A stretch of DNA of 64,000 bases from DASSUW01 sp963789005 (GCA_963789005.1 CAWBIZ010000015.1:682001-746000), one strand, 5' to 3'. Shown: positions 44,034 through 53,144, counted from the first letter of the stretch. The notes: generated by a model not told the origin, from the letters alone. Translations and numbers: made by a program.

Positions 44034-44061
44034 TCAAGCCACCGGCGCGCGCAGCCGAAGA
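44034..44061 (+). promoter_or_regulatory. Sigma-28-type promoter of minor pilin operon
   Basis: TCAA (44034-44037), 16 bp, GCCGAAGA (44054-44061), 8 bp before ATG 44070. The -10 has two differences from GCCGATAA. Confidence 0.7.
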
Positions 44062-44069
44062 CAGACCTG

Positions 44070-45506
44070 ATGCGGACCACCTCCCTTGATCTCCGCCGCG
44101 AGCGGGGCTTCACGCTCATCGAGGTGGTCGCCGCCACCTTCATCCTCCTGGTCGGCGTGATGGCGACCGCCGCGCTGCTCAACGCCTCCTCGCGCGCGAA
44201 CGCCACCAACCGCCAGCGCGACGCCGCGACGAACGTCGCCCGCGAGCTGGTCGAGGCCGCACGCTCGATCCCGTACGAGCGGGTGTCCGAGCCGGGCGTC
44301 AACACCGCCCTGCAGGCGATCCCCGGCCTCGAGGACGCGCCGGAGAGCGGCTACGTGCTCGTCCGCAACGACGTCAGGTACACGATCGACATCGACGTCT
44401 GCATCATGGACGACCCCAAGGACGGCGGCGGTCCGCGCACCGCGACCGAGACGTTCTGCGGGACCAGCGCCCCCGCCGGGACGGCGGATCGTAACCCGGA
44501 GGACTACAAGCGCGTCACCACGACCGTGAGCTGGCGCCGCGACGGCGTCGACCGGCAGGTCGTGCAGACCGGGATCATCAACAACCCCGGCTCCGCCAGC
44601 GGCCCGGCGATCCGGTCGATCATCCCGCGGACCAACGCGCTCCCGGTCACGGATCCGAGCAAGACCACCGTGGAGGTCGACATCACGACCTCGTCGAAGC
44701 CGACGGCCATCAACTGGCTGCTCGACGGCACGGTCAAGCAGCCGCCGCCCGTCCAGCTCGGCGCCTCGGGCCTGATCTGGATGTTCACCTGGGACATCGG
44801 GCCGGTCGACACCGGCACGCTCGACGGCCCGTACATCCTCTCGGCCGAGGCGTTCAACCAGTACGGCGTGTCAGGCCCTGGTCGCCAGGAGACGGTCATC
44901 CTCAACCGCCGCCGGCCGTTCGCGCCGCGCCGCGTCACCGGTGGCCGCACGATCTTCGGAACCGTCGAGATCGAGTGGGACGCGAACTCCGAGCGCGACA
45001 TCATCGGCTACGAGGTCCGCCGGCTCGACGGGAGCGGCGAGACGGTCGTCTGCTCCCTCGCCGACCAGGGGCTCGACACGAGCTGCGTCGACGCCGCGCC
45101 GCCGGCAGCCGACCCGCTGCAGTACGTCGTCTACGCCTACGACCGTGATTCGGCGGGCGCCTCGCGCCAGGGCGACGTGTCCGCGATCCGCACGGTGAGC
45201 GCCGGCAACCAGGCGCCGTACGCACCGACCGGGCTGGCGGCCACCCAGGAAGCCGACGGGTCCGTGACGCTGACGTGGTCGCGCCCGGCGCCGGACGATC
45301 CGGACGGCGCGCCCGACGGCATTGAGTTCTACCGGATCTACCGCGACGGCCAGGCGCTCTCCAACCGCTACGACCGCTGGTTCGACAACGCGGCGACCGT
45401 CACATGGCAGGACACCGAGACCAACGGCCTCGACCACACCTACTCGGTGACGGCGGTCGACACGCAGTACCTGGAATCGACGTTCGCCGGCCCGGTGACC
45501 GAATGA
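44070..45506 (+). CDS. PilV-like minor pilin with fibronectin III domains
   Basis: 478-residue prepilin-like protein. Cleavage site RRERG|FTLIEVV with Glu5 and alpha-1 (AATFILLVGVMATAALLNAS). The long C-terminal part contains at least two Ig/FnIII-type domains (VTGGRTIFGTVEIEWDANSE; PTGLAATQEADGSVTLTWSR). Far longer than ordinary minor pilins, so it may be a tip or shaft adhesin. First gene of an overlapping three-gene operon; overlaps the next by ATGA. Confidence 0.9.
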   Translation: MRTTSLDLRRERGFTLIEVVAATFILLVGVMATAALLNASSRANATNRQRDAATNVARELVEAARSIPYERVSEPGVNTALQAIPGLEDAPESGYVLVRNDVRYTIDIDVCIMDDPKDGGGPRTATETFCGTSAPAGTADRNPEDYKRVTTTVSWRRDGVDRQVVQTGIINNPGSASGPAIRSIIPRTNALPVTDPSKTTVEVDITTSSKPTAINWLLDGTVKQPPPVQLGASGLIWMFTWDIGPVDTGTLDGPYILSAEAFNQYGVSGPGRQETVILNRRRPFAPRRVTGGRTIFGTVEIEWDANSERDIIGYEVRRLDGSGETVVCSLADQGLDTSCVDAAPPAADPLQYVVYAYDRDSAGASRQGDVSAIRTVSAGNQAPYAPTGLAATQEADGSVTLTWSRPAPDDPDGAPDGIEFYRIYRDGQALSNRYDRWFDNAATVTWQDTETNGLDHTYSVTAVDTQYLESTFAGPVTE

Positions 45507-46477
45507 CGCGGCTGCGGGCCGAGTCCGGCTTCACGCTCGTCGAGGTGCTGGTCGCCTCGATCCTCTCGCTGGTCATCCTCGGGGCCACGCTGACCGCGTT
45601 CACAGGCCTCGTGCGCAAGCGGCAGCAGACGGAGCTCCAGAGCGAGGTGGAGACGAGCGCGCGCCAGGGCGTCGACCGCCTCGCCCGCCAGCTACGCAAT
45701 CTCGCGAGCCCTGCGGACATCATCACGAGCACCACGAGCACCCAGCCCAAGTCGGTCGACCGCAACCTGCCGTACGACCTGATCTTCAAGGACATCGACG
45801 AGGTGAGGCCGCTGGGCTCCGCGAACAGCGCGAACGTCAGGCGTGTCCGCTACTGCTTGCAGACCTCTGGTGCCGTCCCCGGCGCCGGGTTCAACGCGTC
45901 ATCGACCCGGGGCGTGCTCTGGATGCAGACGCAGACCTGGGTGACCGCGCTGCCGCCCGCAACGCCCGTGGCTGCCGACTGCCCGGGCGGCGGCTGGACG
46001 ACGCAGCGCATCGTCGCCGACCACGTGACCAACGCCGCCGCGTCGCCGGCGCGGCCGGTCCTGCGCTACTCCGGGGATGGCGGCCTGGTGACCGACACCA
46101 CCGATGCGGCGCGTGAGAAGATCTCGCGCGTCGAGGCGACGCTGGTAGTCGACGCCGATCCCCTGCGGCTGCCCGCGGCAACGCAGCTCACCAGCTCGGT
46201 GATGCTGCGCAACCAGAACCGCGCGCCGACCGCGAGCTTCACGTACCTGCTGGTCAACCCGAGCACCTGCACGGTGCAGCTCAACGGCTCCGCCTCGGAG
46301 GACCCGGAGAGCAAGCCGCTCGAGTACCACTGGTACGTCGACGACGTGCTCCAGACGCAGAAGGGCGTCGTCGTCCAGCTCGCCCTGGCAACGGGCATCC
46401 CCCACACCTACCGCCTCATGGTCTACGACCGCGCCCAGCTGCACGGCACATCCGCAACGGAGACACACACATGCTGA
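45503..46477 (+). CDS. PilW-like minor pilin with PKD-like domain
   Basis: 324-residue prepilin-like protein. AESG|FTLVEVLVA with Glu5 and alpha-1 (SILSLVILGATLTAFTGLV). A middle beta domain with several cysteines follows, then a C-terminal PKD-like domain (PTASFTYLLVNPSTCTVQLN, ASEDPESKPLEYHWYVDDV). Probably part of the priming minor-pilin complex. Overlaps the next gene by 7 bp. Confidence 0.88.
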   Translation: MTRLRAESGFTLVEVLVASILSLVILGATLTAFTGLVRKRQQTELQSEVETSARQGVDRLARQLRNLASPADIITSTTSTQPKSVDRNLPYDLIFKDIDEVRPLGSANSANVRRVRYCLQTSGAVPGAGFNASSTRGVLWMQTQTWVTALPPATPVAADCPGGGWTTQRIVADHVTNAAASPARPVLRYSGDGGLVTDTTDAAREKISRVEATLVVDADPLRLPAATQLTSSVMLRNQNRAPTASFTYLLVNPSTCTVQLNGSASEDPESKPLEYHWYVDDVLQTQKGVVVQLALATGIPHTYRLMVYDRAQLHGTSATETHTC

Positions 46478-47667
46478 TCCGACGCCTGTCCGACGAGCGC
46501 GGAAGCACGCTCGTGACCGCGATGCTGGTGATGTTCGTGATGCTCGCGTTCAGCATGAGCGTCGCCACGCTCGTGGACACCGACCAGGCGGATACGCGCC
46601 GCGAGCGCGAGCGCGAGTCCTCGTTCAACGTGACCGAGGGCGCGCTGAACGCGCAGATCTACCAGCTCTCCACGCGCTGGCCGTCCGCGACGACAGCGGT
46701 CGCCTATCCGACGTCGTGCACGGTGTCCTCGGCCGCCGCCGACTGCCCCAACGGCACCGCGATGCAGAGCAACTTCACCACGGTCGACCACACGGGCACC
46801 GAGTGGGTGACGCAGGTGCGCGACAACGGCGGCGCCTCGCCGAACTACTGGAGCGACGACCTGCTGACGTCCCAGCCCACCTACGACGTCAACGACGACA
46901 ACTTCCTCTGGGTGCGCGCATCGGGCGTCGTCAAGGGCCGCCCGCGGGTCCTGGTCGCCCTCGTCGAGGCCGAGAACGTCGCGCTCAACTTCCCGCGTGC
47001 CGCGCTCGTCTCGGGCCATTTCGAGACCTCCAACAACGGCAACAAGGTCATCATCGACACGAACGGCACGGCGAACCAGTTCCCGTCGGGCGACATCATC
47101 GTGCGCTGCGTGCTGACCGCGCCGGGCTGCGCGCAGTACGACGCCGGCAAGGGCCAGATCCAGCCCAACACGGTCAAGAGCGTCGTCGACCAGCCGCGCG
47201 CGGTCAGCGTCGAGGCGCTCGACCAGCTGCGCGAGCGGGCGCGCAGCGAGGGCAACTACTACGAGGGCTGCGCGCCCTCGCTCGCCGGCGACCAGCCGGG
47301 GGAGATGGTGTTCATGGAGAACGCCAACAACTGCCAGTACAACGGCAACAACGTCTACAACACGGTCGCCAAGCCCGGGTATGTGGTGATCGCGCGCGGC
47401 ACGATCTCCAAGATCAACGGCACCGCGGACTTCCACGGGATCATCTACCACGCGAACCTGGACAACGTGTCCACCAACGTGATCAACCTGACCGGCAACG
47501 TCTCGATCCACGGGTCGATCGTGATCGACGGCCCGGCCGGCCTGTCGGCGGGCTCGAGCAAGGTGAACCTGGTCTACGACCCCAACGTGTTCAACGGCTT
47601 CAAGGCCTTCGGCACGGCGGGCATCGTGCAGAACACCTTCCGCGAGATCACGCCGACTGGGGCGTGA
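46471..47667 (+). CDS. PilX/GspK-like minor pilin lacking Glu5
   Basis: 398 residues. Prepilin-like start DERG|STLVTAMLVMFVMLAF, where position 5 is Thr instead of Glu, as in GspK/PilX-type tip pilins. The large periplasm-equivalent domain is Asn/Gly/Thr-rich with beta-helix-like repeats near the end (NVSTNVINLTGNVSIHGSIV). Four or more cysteines may form disulfides. Likely caps the pilus-initiation complex. Last gene of the minor-pilin operon. Confidence 0.85.
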   Translation: MLIRRLSDERGSTLVTAMLVMFVMLAFSMSVATLVDTDQADTRRERERESSFNVTEGALNAQIYQLSTRWPSATTAVAYPTSCTVSSAAADCPNGTAMQSNFTTVDHTGTEWVTQVRDNGGASPNYWSDDLLTSQPTYDVNDDNFLWVRASGVVKGRPRVLVALVEAENVALNFPRAALVSGHFETSNNGNKVIIDTNGTANQFPSGDIIVRCVLTAPGCAQYDAGKGQIQPNTVKSVVDQPRAVSVEALDQLRERARSEGNYYEGCAPSLAGDQPGEMVFMENANNCQYNGNNVYNTVAKPGYVVIARGTISKINGTADFHGIIYHANLDNVSTNVINLTGNVSIHGSIVIDGPAGLSAGSSKVNLVYDPNVFNGFKAFGTAGIVQNTFREITPTGA

Positions 47668-47673
47668 GCCCTC

Positions 47674-47701
47674 TCAAGGCGCCTCGCGGGCGCGCCGATA
47701 G
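47674..47701 (+). promoter_or_regulatory. Sigma-28-type promoter of pilM
   Basis: TCAA (47674-47677), 16 bp, GCCGATAG (47694-47701), 7 bp before GTG 47709, implying a leaderless pilM mRNA. Confidence 0.83.
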
Positions 47702-47708
47702 GACACAC

Positions 47709-48758
47709 GTGTTCAAGAAGCGCTCCTCCTCCCAGGCCGCGGTCGTCGGCCTCGACCTCGATCCCGGGCACATCGCCGCCGCCGAGGTCACCGTCAACGG
47801 TTCGCTGTGGCTCAAGCGCGGCGCCGTCGCCCCCCTCCGGCCGGGCATCCTGCGCGACGGCGAGGTCGCGGACGTCCCCGCGCTCGCCGAGGCCCTGAAG
47901 ACGTTCTTCGCCGAGCATGACCTGCCGACGCGCGTGCGCCTTGGCATCGCCAACCAGCGGATCGTCGTCCGCACGCTCGACCTCCCGCCGATCGAGGACG
48001 AGAAGGCACTCGCCGCCGCCGTCAAGCTCCAGGCGCCCGACCACATTCCGATGCCGATGAACGAGGCCATCATCGACTGGCAGTCGCTCGGCACGGTGGC
48101 CGGCCCGTCGGGCGCGCCGCAGTCGCGCGTCGTTGTCGTGGCCGTGCGCCGCGAGATGGTCGACCGCCTCGTCGGCGCCACGCGCGAGGCAGGCCTGACA
48201 CTCGAGGGCATCGACCTGTCGGCGTTCGGCATGGTGCGCGCGCTCGCCGGCGGCGCCCGCCGCGACGGCGCCACGCTCTACATCAGCGTCGGCGGTCTCA
48301 CCAATGTCGCTGTCGCCAACGCCAGCGGCTGCCTGTTCACGCGCGCCGCCTCGGGTGGGCTGGACGCGATGGTCGACACGCTCGCCGAGCGCCGCGGCCT
48401 GACCGCCGAGCACGCCCGCCAGTGGCTCGGGCACGTCGGCCTGCACGCCCCGCTCGAGGGGATCCAGGGCGACGAGGACCTCGTGACCGCCGCCCGCACG
48501 GTGCTCGAGGAGGGCGTCCATCAGCTCGCCGACACCGTCCGCAACTCGCTCAACTTCTATCGCATGCAGGAGAGCGCCGAGCAGGTCGAGAGCGGCGTGG
48601 TCACCGGCGCCGCCGTGGCGATCCCCGGCTTCGTCGAGGCCCTCGCCGAGCAGCTCCGGCTGCCGCTCGAGGCCGGTGTCGTCGGCACGGTCGACGAGAC
48701 GGCCGACACCAGTCGCCTGACCGTCGCCGCGGGCCTCGCCGTCGAAGAGATCTCCTAG
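47709..48758 (+). CDS. pilM: Pilus assembly protein PilM
   Basis: 349-residue actin-like ATPase (VVGLDLDPGHIAAAEV at the phosphate loop; LYISVGGLTNVAVANASG; TGAAVAIPGFVEALAEQL). PilM binds the N-terminal INLLP tail of PilN and links the motor to the membrane subcomplex. The phosphate loop has PGH where many PilM have SS(S/A), a mild deviation. GTG 47709 fits the promoter position. Confidence 0.93.
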   Translation: MFKKRSSSQAAVVGLDLDPGHIAAAEVTVNGSLWLKRGAVAPLRPGILRDGEVADVPALAEALKTFFAEHDLPTRVRLGIANQRIVVRTLDLPPIEDEKALAAAVKLQAPDHIPMPMNEAIIDWQSLGTVAGPSGAPQSRVVVVAVRREMVDRLVGATREAGLTLEGIDLSAFGMVRALAGGARRDGATLYISVGGLTNVAVANASGCLFTRAASGGLDAMVDTLAERRGLTAEHARQWLGHVGLHAPLEGIQGDEDLVTAARTVLEEGVHQLADTVRNSLNFYRMQESAEQVESGVVTGAAVAIPGFVEALAEQLRLPLEAGVVGTVDETADTSRLTVAAGLAVEEIS

Positions 48759-48785
48759 CGAGCGCCTAGAGGGGGAGTGCCAGCG

Positions 48786-49526
48786 ATGCTTGTCGCGGTC
48801 ATGGGGGCCGTCTTCGGCTCGTTCCTCAACGTGGTGGCCTACCGGCTGCCGCGCGGCGAGTCGCTGTCGCGCCCCCGCTCGCGCTGCCCCGGCTGCGCGA
48901 CGCCGATCCGGCCATACGACAACGTGCCGGTGCTCTCGTGGTTGGCGCTGCGCGGGCGCTGCCGCTCGTGCCGGACCCGCATCTCGGCGCGGTACCCGCT
49001 CGTCGAGGCCGGGACGGGGCTGCTGTGCGCGCTCGTGGTGCTGGCCAAGGGGCCGGACGAGGACGCGCTGCTCGGCCTCGTCCTGGTGCTGCTGCTGGTG
49101 CCGATCACGCTGATCGATCTCGACCACCGGATCATCCCCAACCGGCTCGTGCTGATCGGAGTCGTCACCGCGCCCGCGATCGTGGCGCTCACCCAACCCG
49201 ACGCGCTGCTCGAGCACGCCGTCGCGGCCGTCGCCGCGGGCGGGTTCTTCCTCGTCGCGGTGCTCGCCTACCCGCGCGGGATGGGGGAGGGCGACGTCAA
49301 GCTCGCGTTCGTCCTCGGCCTCTTCCTGGGCCGCGACGTGGGGCCTGCGCTGTTCGTCGCGCTGATCGCGGGGACCCTCGTGGGAGCCGCCGTGATCGCC
49401 CGCAAGGGCGTCGCCGAAGGTCGCAAGACCGCGGTCCCGTTCGGCCCGTTCCTCGCCCTCGGCGCCGTCGTGGCGCTGTTCGCGGGCGACGCGATGGTCG
49501 AGTGGTACCTCGGCACCTTCGCGTAG
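48786..49526 (+). CDS. pilD: Prepilin peptidase/methylase PilD
   Basis: 246-residue A24 membrane peptidase. N-terminal methylase segment GAVFGSFLNVVAYRLPRGES, zinc four-cysteine domain (CPGCATPIRPYDNVPVLSW then CRSC), catalytic Asp residues in LIDLDHRIIPNRL and GEGDVKLAFVLGLFLGRD. Cleaves and N-methylates prepilins. ATG 48786 has GGGGGAG at good spacing; GTG 48777 is in frame. A weak promoter-like GCCTAGAG precedes it. Confidence 0.95.
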   Translation: MLVAVMGAVFGSFLNVVAYRLPRGESLSRPRSRCPGCATPIRPYDNVPVLSWLALRGRCRSCRTRISARYPLVEAGTGLLCALVVLAKGPDEDALLGLVLVLLLVPITLIDLDHRIIPNRLVLIGVVTAPAIVALTQPDALLEHAVAAVAAGGFFLVAVLAYPRGMGEGDVKLAFVLGLFLGRDVGPALFVALIAGTLVGAAVIARKGVAEGRKTAVPFGPFLALGAVVALFAGDAMVEWYLGTFA

Positions 49527-49538
49527 GTTCCTGACCCC
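49526..49538. repeat. Stop-abutting palindrome GGTTCCTGACCCC
   Basis: Degenerate element beginning on the last base of the pilD TAG stop, upstream of the pilN promoter. Confidence 0.55.
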
Positions 49539-49549
49539 ACCCTCACGCC

Positions 49550-49577
49550 TCAAGCGGTGCTCCGCGACTGCCGATAA
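49550..49577 (+). promoter_or_regulatory. Sigma-28-type promoter of pilN
   Basis: TCAA (49550-49553), 16 bp, GCCGATAA (49570-49577), 10 bp before ATG 49588. One of the two best -10 matches in the window. Confidence 0.85.
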
Positions 49578-49587
49578 GTCGGGCGAG

Positions 49588-50391
49588 ATGAAGGCCATCA
49601 ACCTGCTCCCCCCGGACCTGCGCGGCACGCCCAAGGCGTCGTCCAAGCCCACGGTCGCGGCTGAGGCGCCTGCGGGCATCGGCGCCTACGTCGTGCTCGG
49701 CGCGCTCGCCGCGTGCGTGTTGGCGCTCGCCGCGTACGTGCTCACGACCAACACGGTCAAGGACCGCCAGGCGAAGCTGGAGGCGACCACCGCCCAGGCC
49801 GCCGCCACGACGCAACGCGTCGCCCAGCTCAAGCCGTACGCCGACTTCCAGGCGATGGCCGAGACCCGCATCCAGACGGTGAAGGACCTCGCGTCCTCCC
49901 GCTTCGACTGGGAGCAGGCGATGCGCGACGTGTCGCGCGTCATCCCGGCCGACGTGACGCTCTCGTCGCTCACCGGCTCGATCTCGACCGGCACGGGAGG
50001 TGGCTCTAGCGTCCGTGCCGCGATCGCGGCGCCGGCGCTCGAGCTCAAGGGCTGCACGCGCGGACAGAAGCAGGTCGCCACGCTGCTGTCGCGGCTGCGC
50101 AACGTCGACGGCGTCACGCGCGTCAGCCTCGGCAAGTCGCTCAAGCCCGCCGTCGAGGCGACCGGCATCGCGACGTCGACCACCGAGGGGGCTTCCTGCG
50201 GCAAGGGCCGCCCGCCGGCGTTCGAGGTCGTCGCGTTCTTCGAGGGTTCCGAGGTCCCCGCCTCGGTGCAGGACGTGACGGTGCAGGCCGGCGCCACGCC
50301 GCCCGCCGCCGCGGGTACCGCGCCGGCCGACGGCGCCTCCGCCACTCCGACGCCGACCCCGACGGCGACGCCGCAGGGAGGCGGCTCCTGA
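49588..50391 (+). CDS. pilN: Pilus assembly protein PilN
   Basis: 267 residues. N-terminal KAINLLPPDLRG is the PilM-binding tail. A membrane helix (VVLGALAACVLALAAYVL), coiled coil and a ferredoxin-like domain with AMRDVSRVIPADVTLSSL follow. The C-terminal 40 residues are Ala/Pro/Thr-rich. Two Cys (GCTRGQ, ASCGKG) could pair outside. Overlaps pilO by one base. Confidence 0.92.
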   Translation: MKAINLLPPDLRGTPKASSKPTVAAEAPAGIGAYVVLGALAACVLALAAYVLTTNTVKDRQAKLEATTAQAAATTQRVAQLKPYADFQAMAETRIQTVKDLASSRFDWEQAMRDVSRVIPADVTLSSLTGSISTGTGGGSSVRAAIAAPALELKGCTRGQKQVATLLSRLRNVDGVTRVSLGKSLKPAVEATGIATSTTEGASCGKGRPPAFEVVAFFEGSEVPASVQDVTVQAGATPPAAAGTAPADGASATPTPTPTATPQGGGS

Positions 50392-51155
50392 TGACCCGCA
50401 CCAACCAGATCCTGCTCGCCGTCGCGGCGGTGGCCGCGGCCGCCACGGCGTTCTTCTTCTTCGCTCTCGGGCCCCAGCGCGACAAGGTCGCGAAGCTGGA
50501 CACCGACATCGCCAAGAAGAGCGCCGAGATCGAGGCCGCCAAGGGCCAGCTCGCCAGCTACGAGCAGGCGCGGGCCAGCTACAAGCGCAACTACGCCACG
50601 CTCGCCCGGCTCGGCAAGGCCGTGCCCGCCGACGACGACGTTCGGTCGCTGCTCGTGCAGCTCGAGAGCGCCGCCGACCGCTCGGGCGTCGACTTCGAGA
50701 AGATCGAGCTCGGCGCCGGGGTCGGAGGGCCGACGGCCGCGCAGCCCGGGGCCGACGCCACGGCAACCAGTGCAACCGGACTCGCCCAGGCGCCCGGCGC
50801 CGTCCCGGTCGCGAACGGCGTGCTCTCCGCGATGCCCTTCAGCTTCGGGTTCAGCGGGAGCTACTTCGACCTCTCGTCATTCCTGGCGCGTCTCGAGCGC
50901 TTCGTGACCGTCAACAACCGCAACCTCGACGCGACCGGCCGGCTCCTGCGCCTCGAGAGCGTCGCGATCACGCCCGCCACGTCCGGCTTCCCGCGGATGC
51001 AGGCCCAGATCAACGCGGCCACCTACCTGGTGCCGCCGGTCGAGGCCGTCGCCGGTGCTCCGGCGCCGACGACGCCGCCCGCCGGCGACGCCACCCAGGC
51101 CTCCTCGGACGGCACGACCACGACCGCAAGCGCAACCTCCGGAGCCACGCAATGA
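50391..51155 (+). CDS. pilO: Pilus assembly protein PilO
   Basis: 254 residues: membrane helix (ILLAVAAVAAAATAFFFFAL), a coiled coil (KLDTDIAKKSAEIEAAKGQL) and a PilO-type ferredoxin fold (MPFSFGFSGSYFDLSSFLAR, LLRLESVAITPATSGFPRMQ). Ala/Thr-rich tail. Heterodimer partner of PilN. Overlaps the next gene by ATGA. Confidence 0.9.
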   Translation: MTRTNQILLAVAAVAAAATAFFFFALGPQRDKVAKLDTDIAKKSAEIEAAKGQLASYEQARASYKRNYATLARLGKAVPADDDVRSLLVQLESAADRSGVDFEKIELGAGVGGPTAAQPGADATATSATGLAQAPGAVPVANGVLSAMPFSFGFSGSYFDLSSFLARLERFVTVNNRNLDATGRLLRLESVAITPATSGFPRMQAQINAATYLVPPVEAVAGAPAPTTPPAGDATQASSDGTTTTASATSGATQ

Positions 51156-51901
51156 CCGTCGTCACGAACACCTGGCAGCAGCTGGTGCGCCGCCGGCTCT
51201 GGCCGCTCGCCCTGCTGCTGGTCGCCGCGCTCGCGGCGGTGCCCTTCGTCCTCGCATCCGAGCCCGAGCCGCTCCCCGCGCCGGTCGTCTCGGCGCCGGC
51301 GGTGAGCGCCGACGACGAGGACGCGTTCGCCGAGCCGGTCGTGGCGAAGGCCGAGGCGACGGACCGCAGCCGCCGCCGGCGCGTGCTCGGGATCCGCAAG
51401 GACCCGTTCAAGCCCGCTCCGGTGAAGAAGGCGAAGGCCGCGACCACGACCACCACCACCACGACACCCGACCCGACGCCGACCACGGGCACCGCTCCCG
51501 GCTCGACGCCCGGCACCGGCGGCACCGGCTACACGCCGCCCGTCGCGCCCCCGGTGTCCGAGCCGAAGCCGAAGGCGCCTCCGGCCGGCTCGATCACGAT
51601 CCGCTTCGGCGACGCCACCGGCGAGGATCTGCCGAAGGGCGTGCTCGAGAAGCTCGCGCCGCTGCCCGACGACGAGGAGGCGCTGATCGTCTACCTGGGT
51701 CTGAGCAAGGACGGCAAGCGGGCGAAGTTCCTCGTCGACGCGTCGCTCACCCCGACCGGCGACGGCAGCTGCAAGCCGCACACGTACTCGTGCGAGACGA
51801 TCGAGCTGCGCAAGGGCGAGACCGAGTTCTTCGATGTGGTCGACCCTGAGACGGGCGCGACGAGCGCGCAGTACCAGCTCGACCTGGTCGCGATCAACTA
51901 G
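51152..51901 (+). CDS. Membrane protein at PilP position
   Basis: 249 residues. One N-terminal membrane helix (LWPLALLLVAALAAVPFVL), a segment RVLGIRKDPFKP that recalls the start of PilP/GspC-type linkers, and a Thr/Pro-rich spacer come first. A C-terminal beta domain follows (GSITIRFGDATGEDLPKGVL, LIVYLGLSKDGKRAKFLVDA). Lies where pilP occurs in diderms, but no secretin gene follows. Likely a structural partner of PilN/PilO adapted to a monoderm wall. Confidence 0.78.
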   Translation: MTVVTNTWQQLVRRRLWPLALLLVAALAAVPFVLASEPEPLPAPVVSAPAVSADDEDAFAEPVVAKAEATDRSRRRRVLGIRKDPFKPAPVKKAKAATTTTTTTTPDPTPTTGTAPGSTPGTGGTGYTPPVAPPVSEPKPKAPPAGSITIRFGDATGEDLPKGVLEKLAPLPDDEEALIVYLGLSKDGKRAKFLVDASLTPTGDGSCKPHTYSCETIELRKGETEFFDVVDPETGATSAQYQLDLVAIN

Positions 51902-51914
51902 GGGTGCATGCCCG

Positions 51915-51952
51915 CTCCGCCGCGGCTCCCGCTCCGGGAGCCGCGGGCGGAG
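51915..51952 (+). terminator. Terminator of the pilN operon
   Basis: Stem CTCCGCC+GCGGCTCCC pairing with GGGAGCCGC+GGCGGAG, one bulged G, loop GCTCC, in the 73-bp gap before aroC. Confidence 0.7.
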
Positions 51953-51974
51953 TGCGCTTCGTAGGATCTTCGGC

Positions 51975-53144
51975 GTGCCGCTGCGCGTCGTCACTGCCGG
52001 GGAGTCCCATGGGCCAGGCCTGACGTGCATCGTCGAGGGCCTGCCGGCCGGCCTCGAGCTCGACCTCGCGGCGATCGACCGCGACATGGCGCGCCGCCAG
52101 CTCGGCCACGGCCGCGGCGGGCGGATGAAGATCGAGCGCGACAGCGCGGAGATCACGTCCGGCGTCCGCCACGGCCGCACGCTCGGCGGCCCGATCGCCG
52201 TCCGCGTCGCCAACCGCGACTACGCGAACTGGGAGGAGCGGATGAGCCCGTGGCCCGTCGAGGGCGACGTGCCGGAGGTCCATCTCCCGCGCCCGGGCCA
52301 CGCGGACCTCGCCGGCGTCCAGAAGTTCGGCTTCACGGACGTGCGCAACGTGCTCGAGCGCGCGAGCGCGCGCGAGACCGCGGCGCGCGTGGCCGGCGGC
52401 GCGCTCGCCAAGGGCTTCCTCGCCGCCCTCGGCGCCCAGGTCCACTCCCACGTCACGCAGATCGGCTCCGTACGCGCGCCGGAGCGCAACGGGCTCGCGG
52501 CGGAAGACTTCGCGGAGGTCGACGCCTCGCCGGTCCGCTGCCTCGACGCCGACGCCTCGAAGGCGATGGTCGAGGAGATCAACGTGCTGCGCAAGCGCAA
52601 CGAGTCGCTCGGCGGGGTGTTCGAGGTGCGCGCCTTCGGGCTCGTGCCCGGCCTCGGGTCGCACGTCAGCTGGGAGGAGCGGCTCGACGGCCGGATCGGC
52701 CTCGCGATGCTCTCGATCCAGGCGATCAAGGGCTGCGGGATCGGCGACGGGTTCGACCTCGCGGGGCGCCCCGGCTCGGCCGCCCACGACGAGATCTTCT
52801 ACTCCGACGAGCGCGGCTACTACCGCGAGACCAACCGCTCGGGCGGCGTCGAGGGCGGCATGACCACGGGCGAGCCGCTCGTGGTGCGCTGCGCGATGAA
52901 GCCGCTGCCGACGCTCACGAAGCCGCTGCGGTCGGTCGACATCGCCACCCGCGAGCCCGCGCAGGCGCTGCGCGAGCGCACCGACTCCTGCACCGTGCCT
53001 GCGGCCGGCGTGGTCGGCGAGGCGATGCTCGCGATCGTGCTCGCCGACGCGTACCGCTCGAAGTTCGGGGGCGACCACATCGATGACGTCCGCGCCGCCG
53101 TGGAGGCCTACGAGCGGCGCATCGGATGGAAGCCCCGGCACTAG
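51975..53144 (+). CDS. aroC: Chorismate synthase
   Basis: 389-residue FMN-dependent enzyme making chorismate. Signatures VVTAGESHGPGLTCIVEGLP, RRQLGHGRGGRMKIERD, GRTLGGPIAVRVANRD, RPGHADLAGVQKFGF and RNVLERASARETAARVAGG are present. GTG 51975 is the natural start. Overlaps aroKB by 19 bp. Confidence 0.97.
   Translation: MPLRVVTAGESHGPGLTCIVEGLPAGLELDLAAIDRDMARRQLGHGRGGRMKIERDSAEITSGVRHGRTLGGPIAVRVANRDYANWEERMSPWPVEGDVPEVHLPRPGHADLAGVQKFGFTDVRNVLERASARETAARVAGGALAKGFLAALGAQVHSHVTQIGSVRAPERNGLAAEDFAEVDASPVRCLDADASKAMVEEINVLRKRNESLGGVFEVRAFGLVPGLGSHVSWEERLDGRIGLAMLSIQAIKGCGIGDGFDLAGRPGSAAHDEIFYSDERGYYRETNRSGGVEGGMTTGEPLVVRCAMKPLPTLTKPLRSVDIATREPAQALRERTDSCTVPAAGVVGEAMLAIVLADAYRSKFGGDHIDDVRAAVEAYERRIGWKPRH

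Noticed and set aside
48742..48771. GTCGAAG followed by GCCTAGAG before pilD as a regulon promoter
   Set aside because: The -10 is scrambled (TAG for GAT) and the spacing is off, although the bases after it (AGGGGGAGTGCCAGC) resemble those after the pilin promoter. It could be a decayed copy; not listed as a site.
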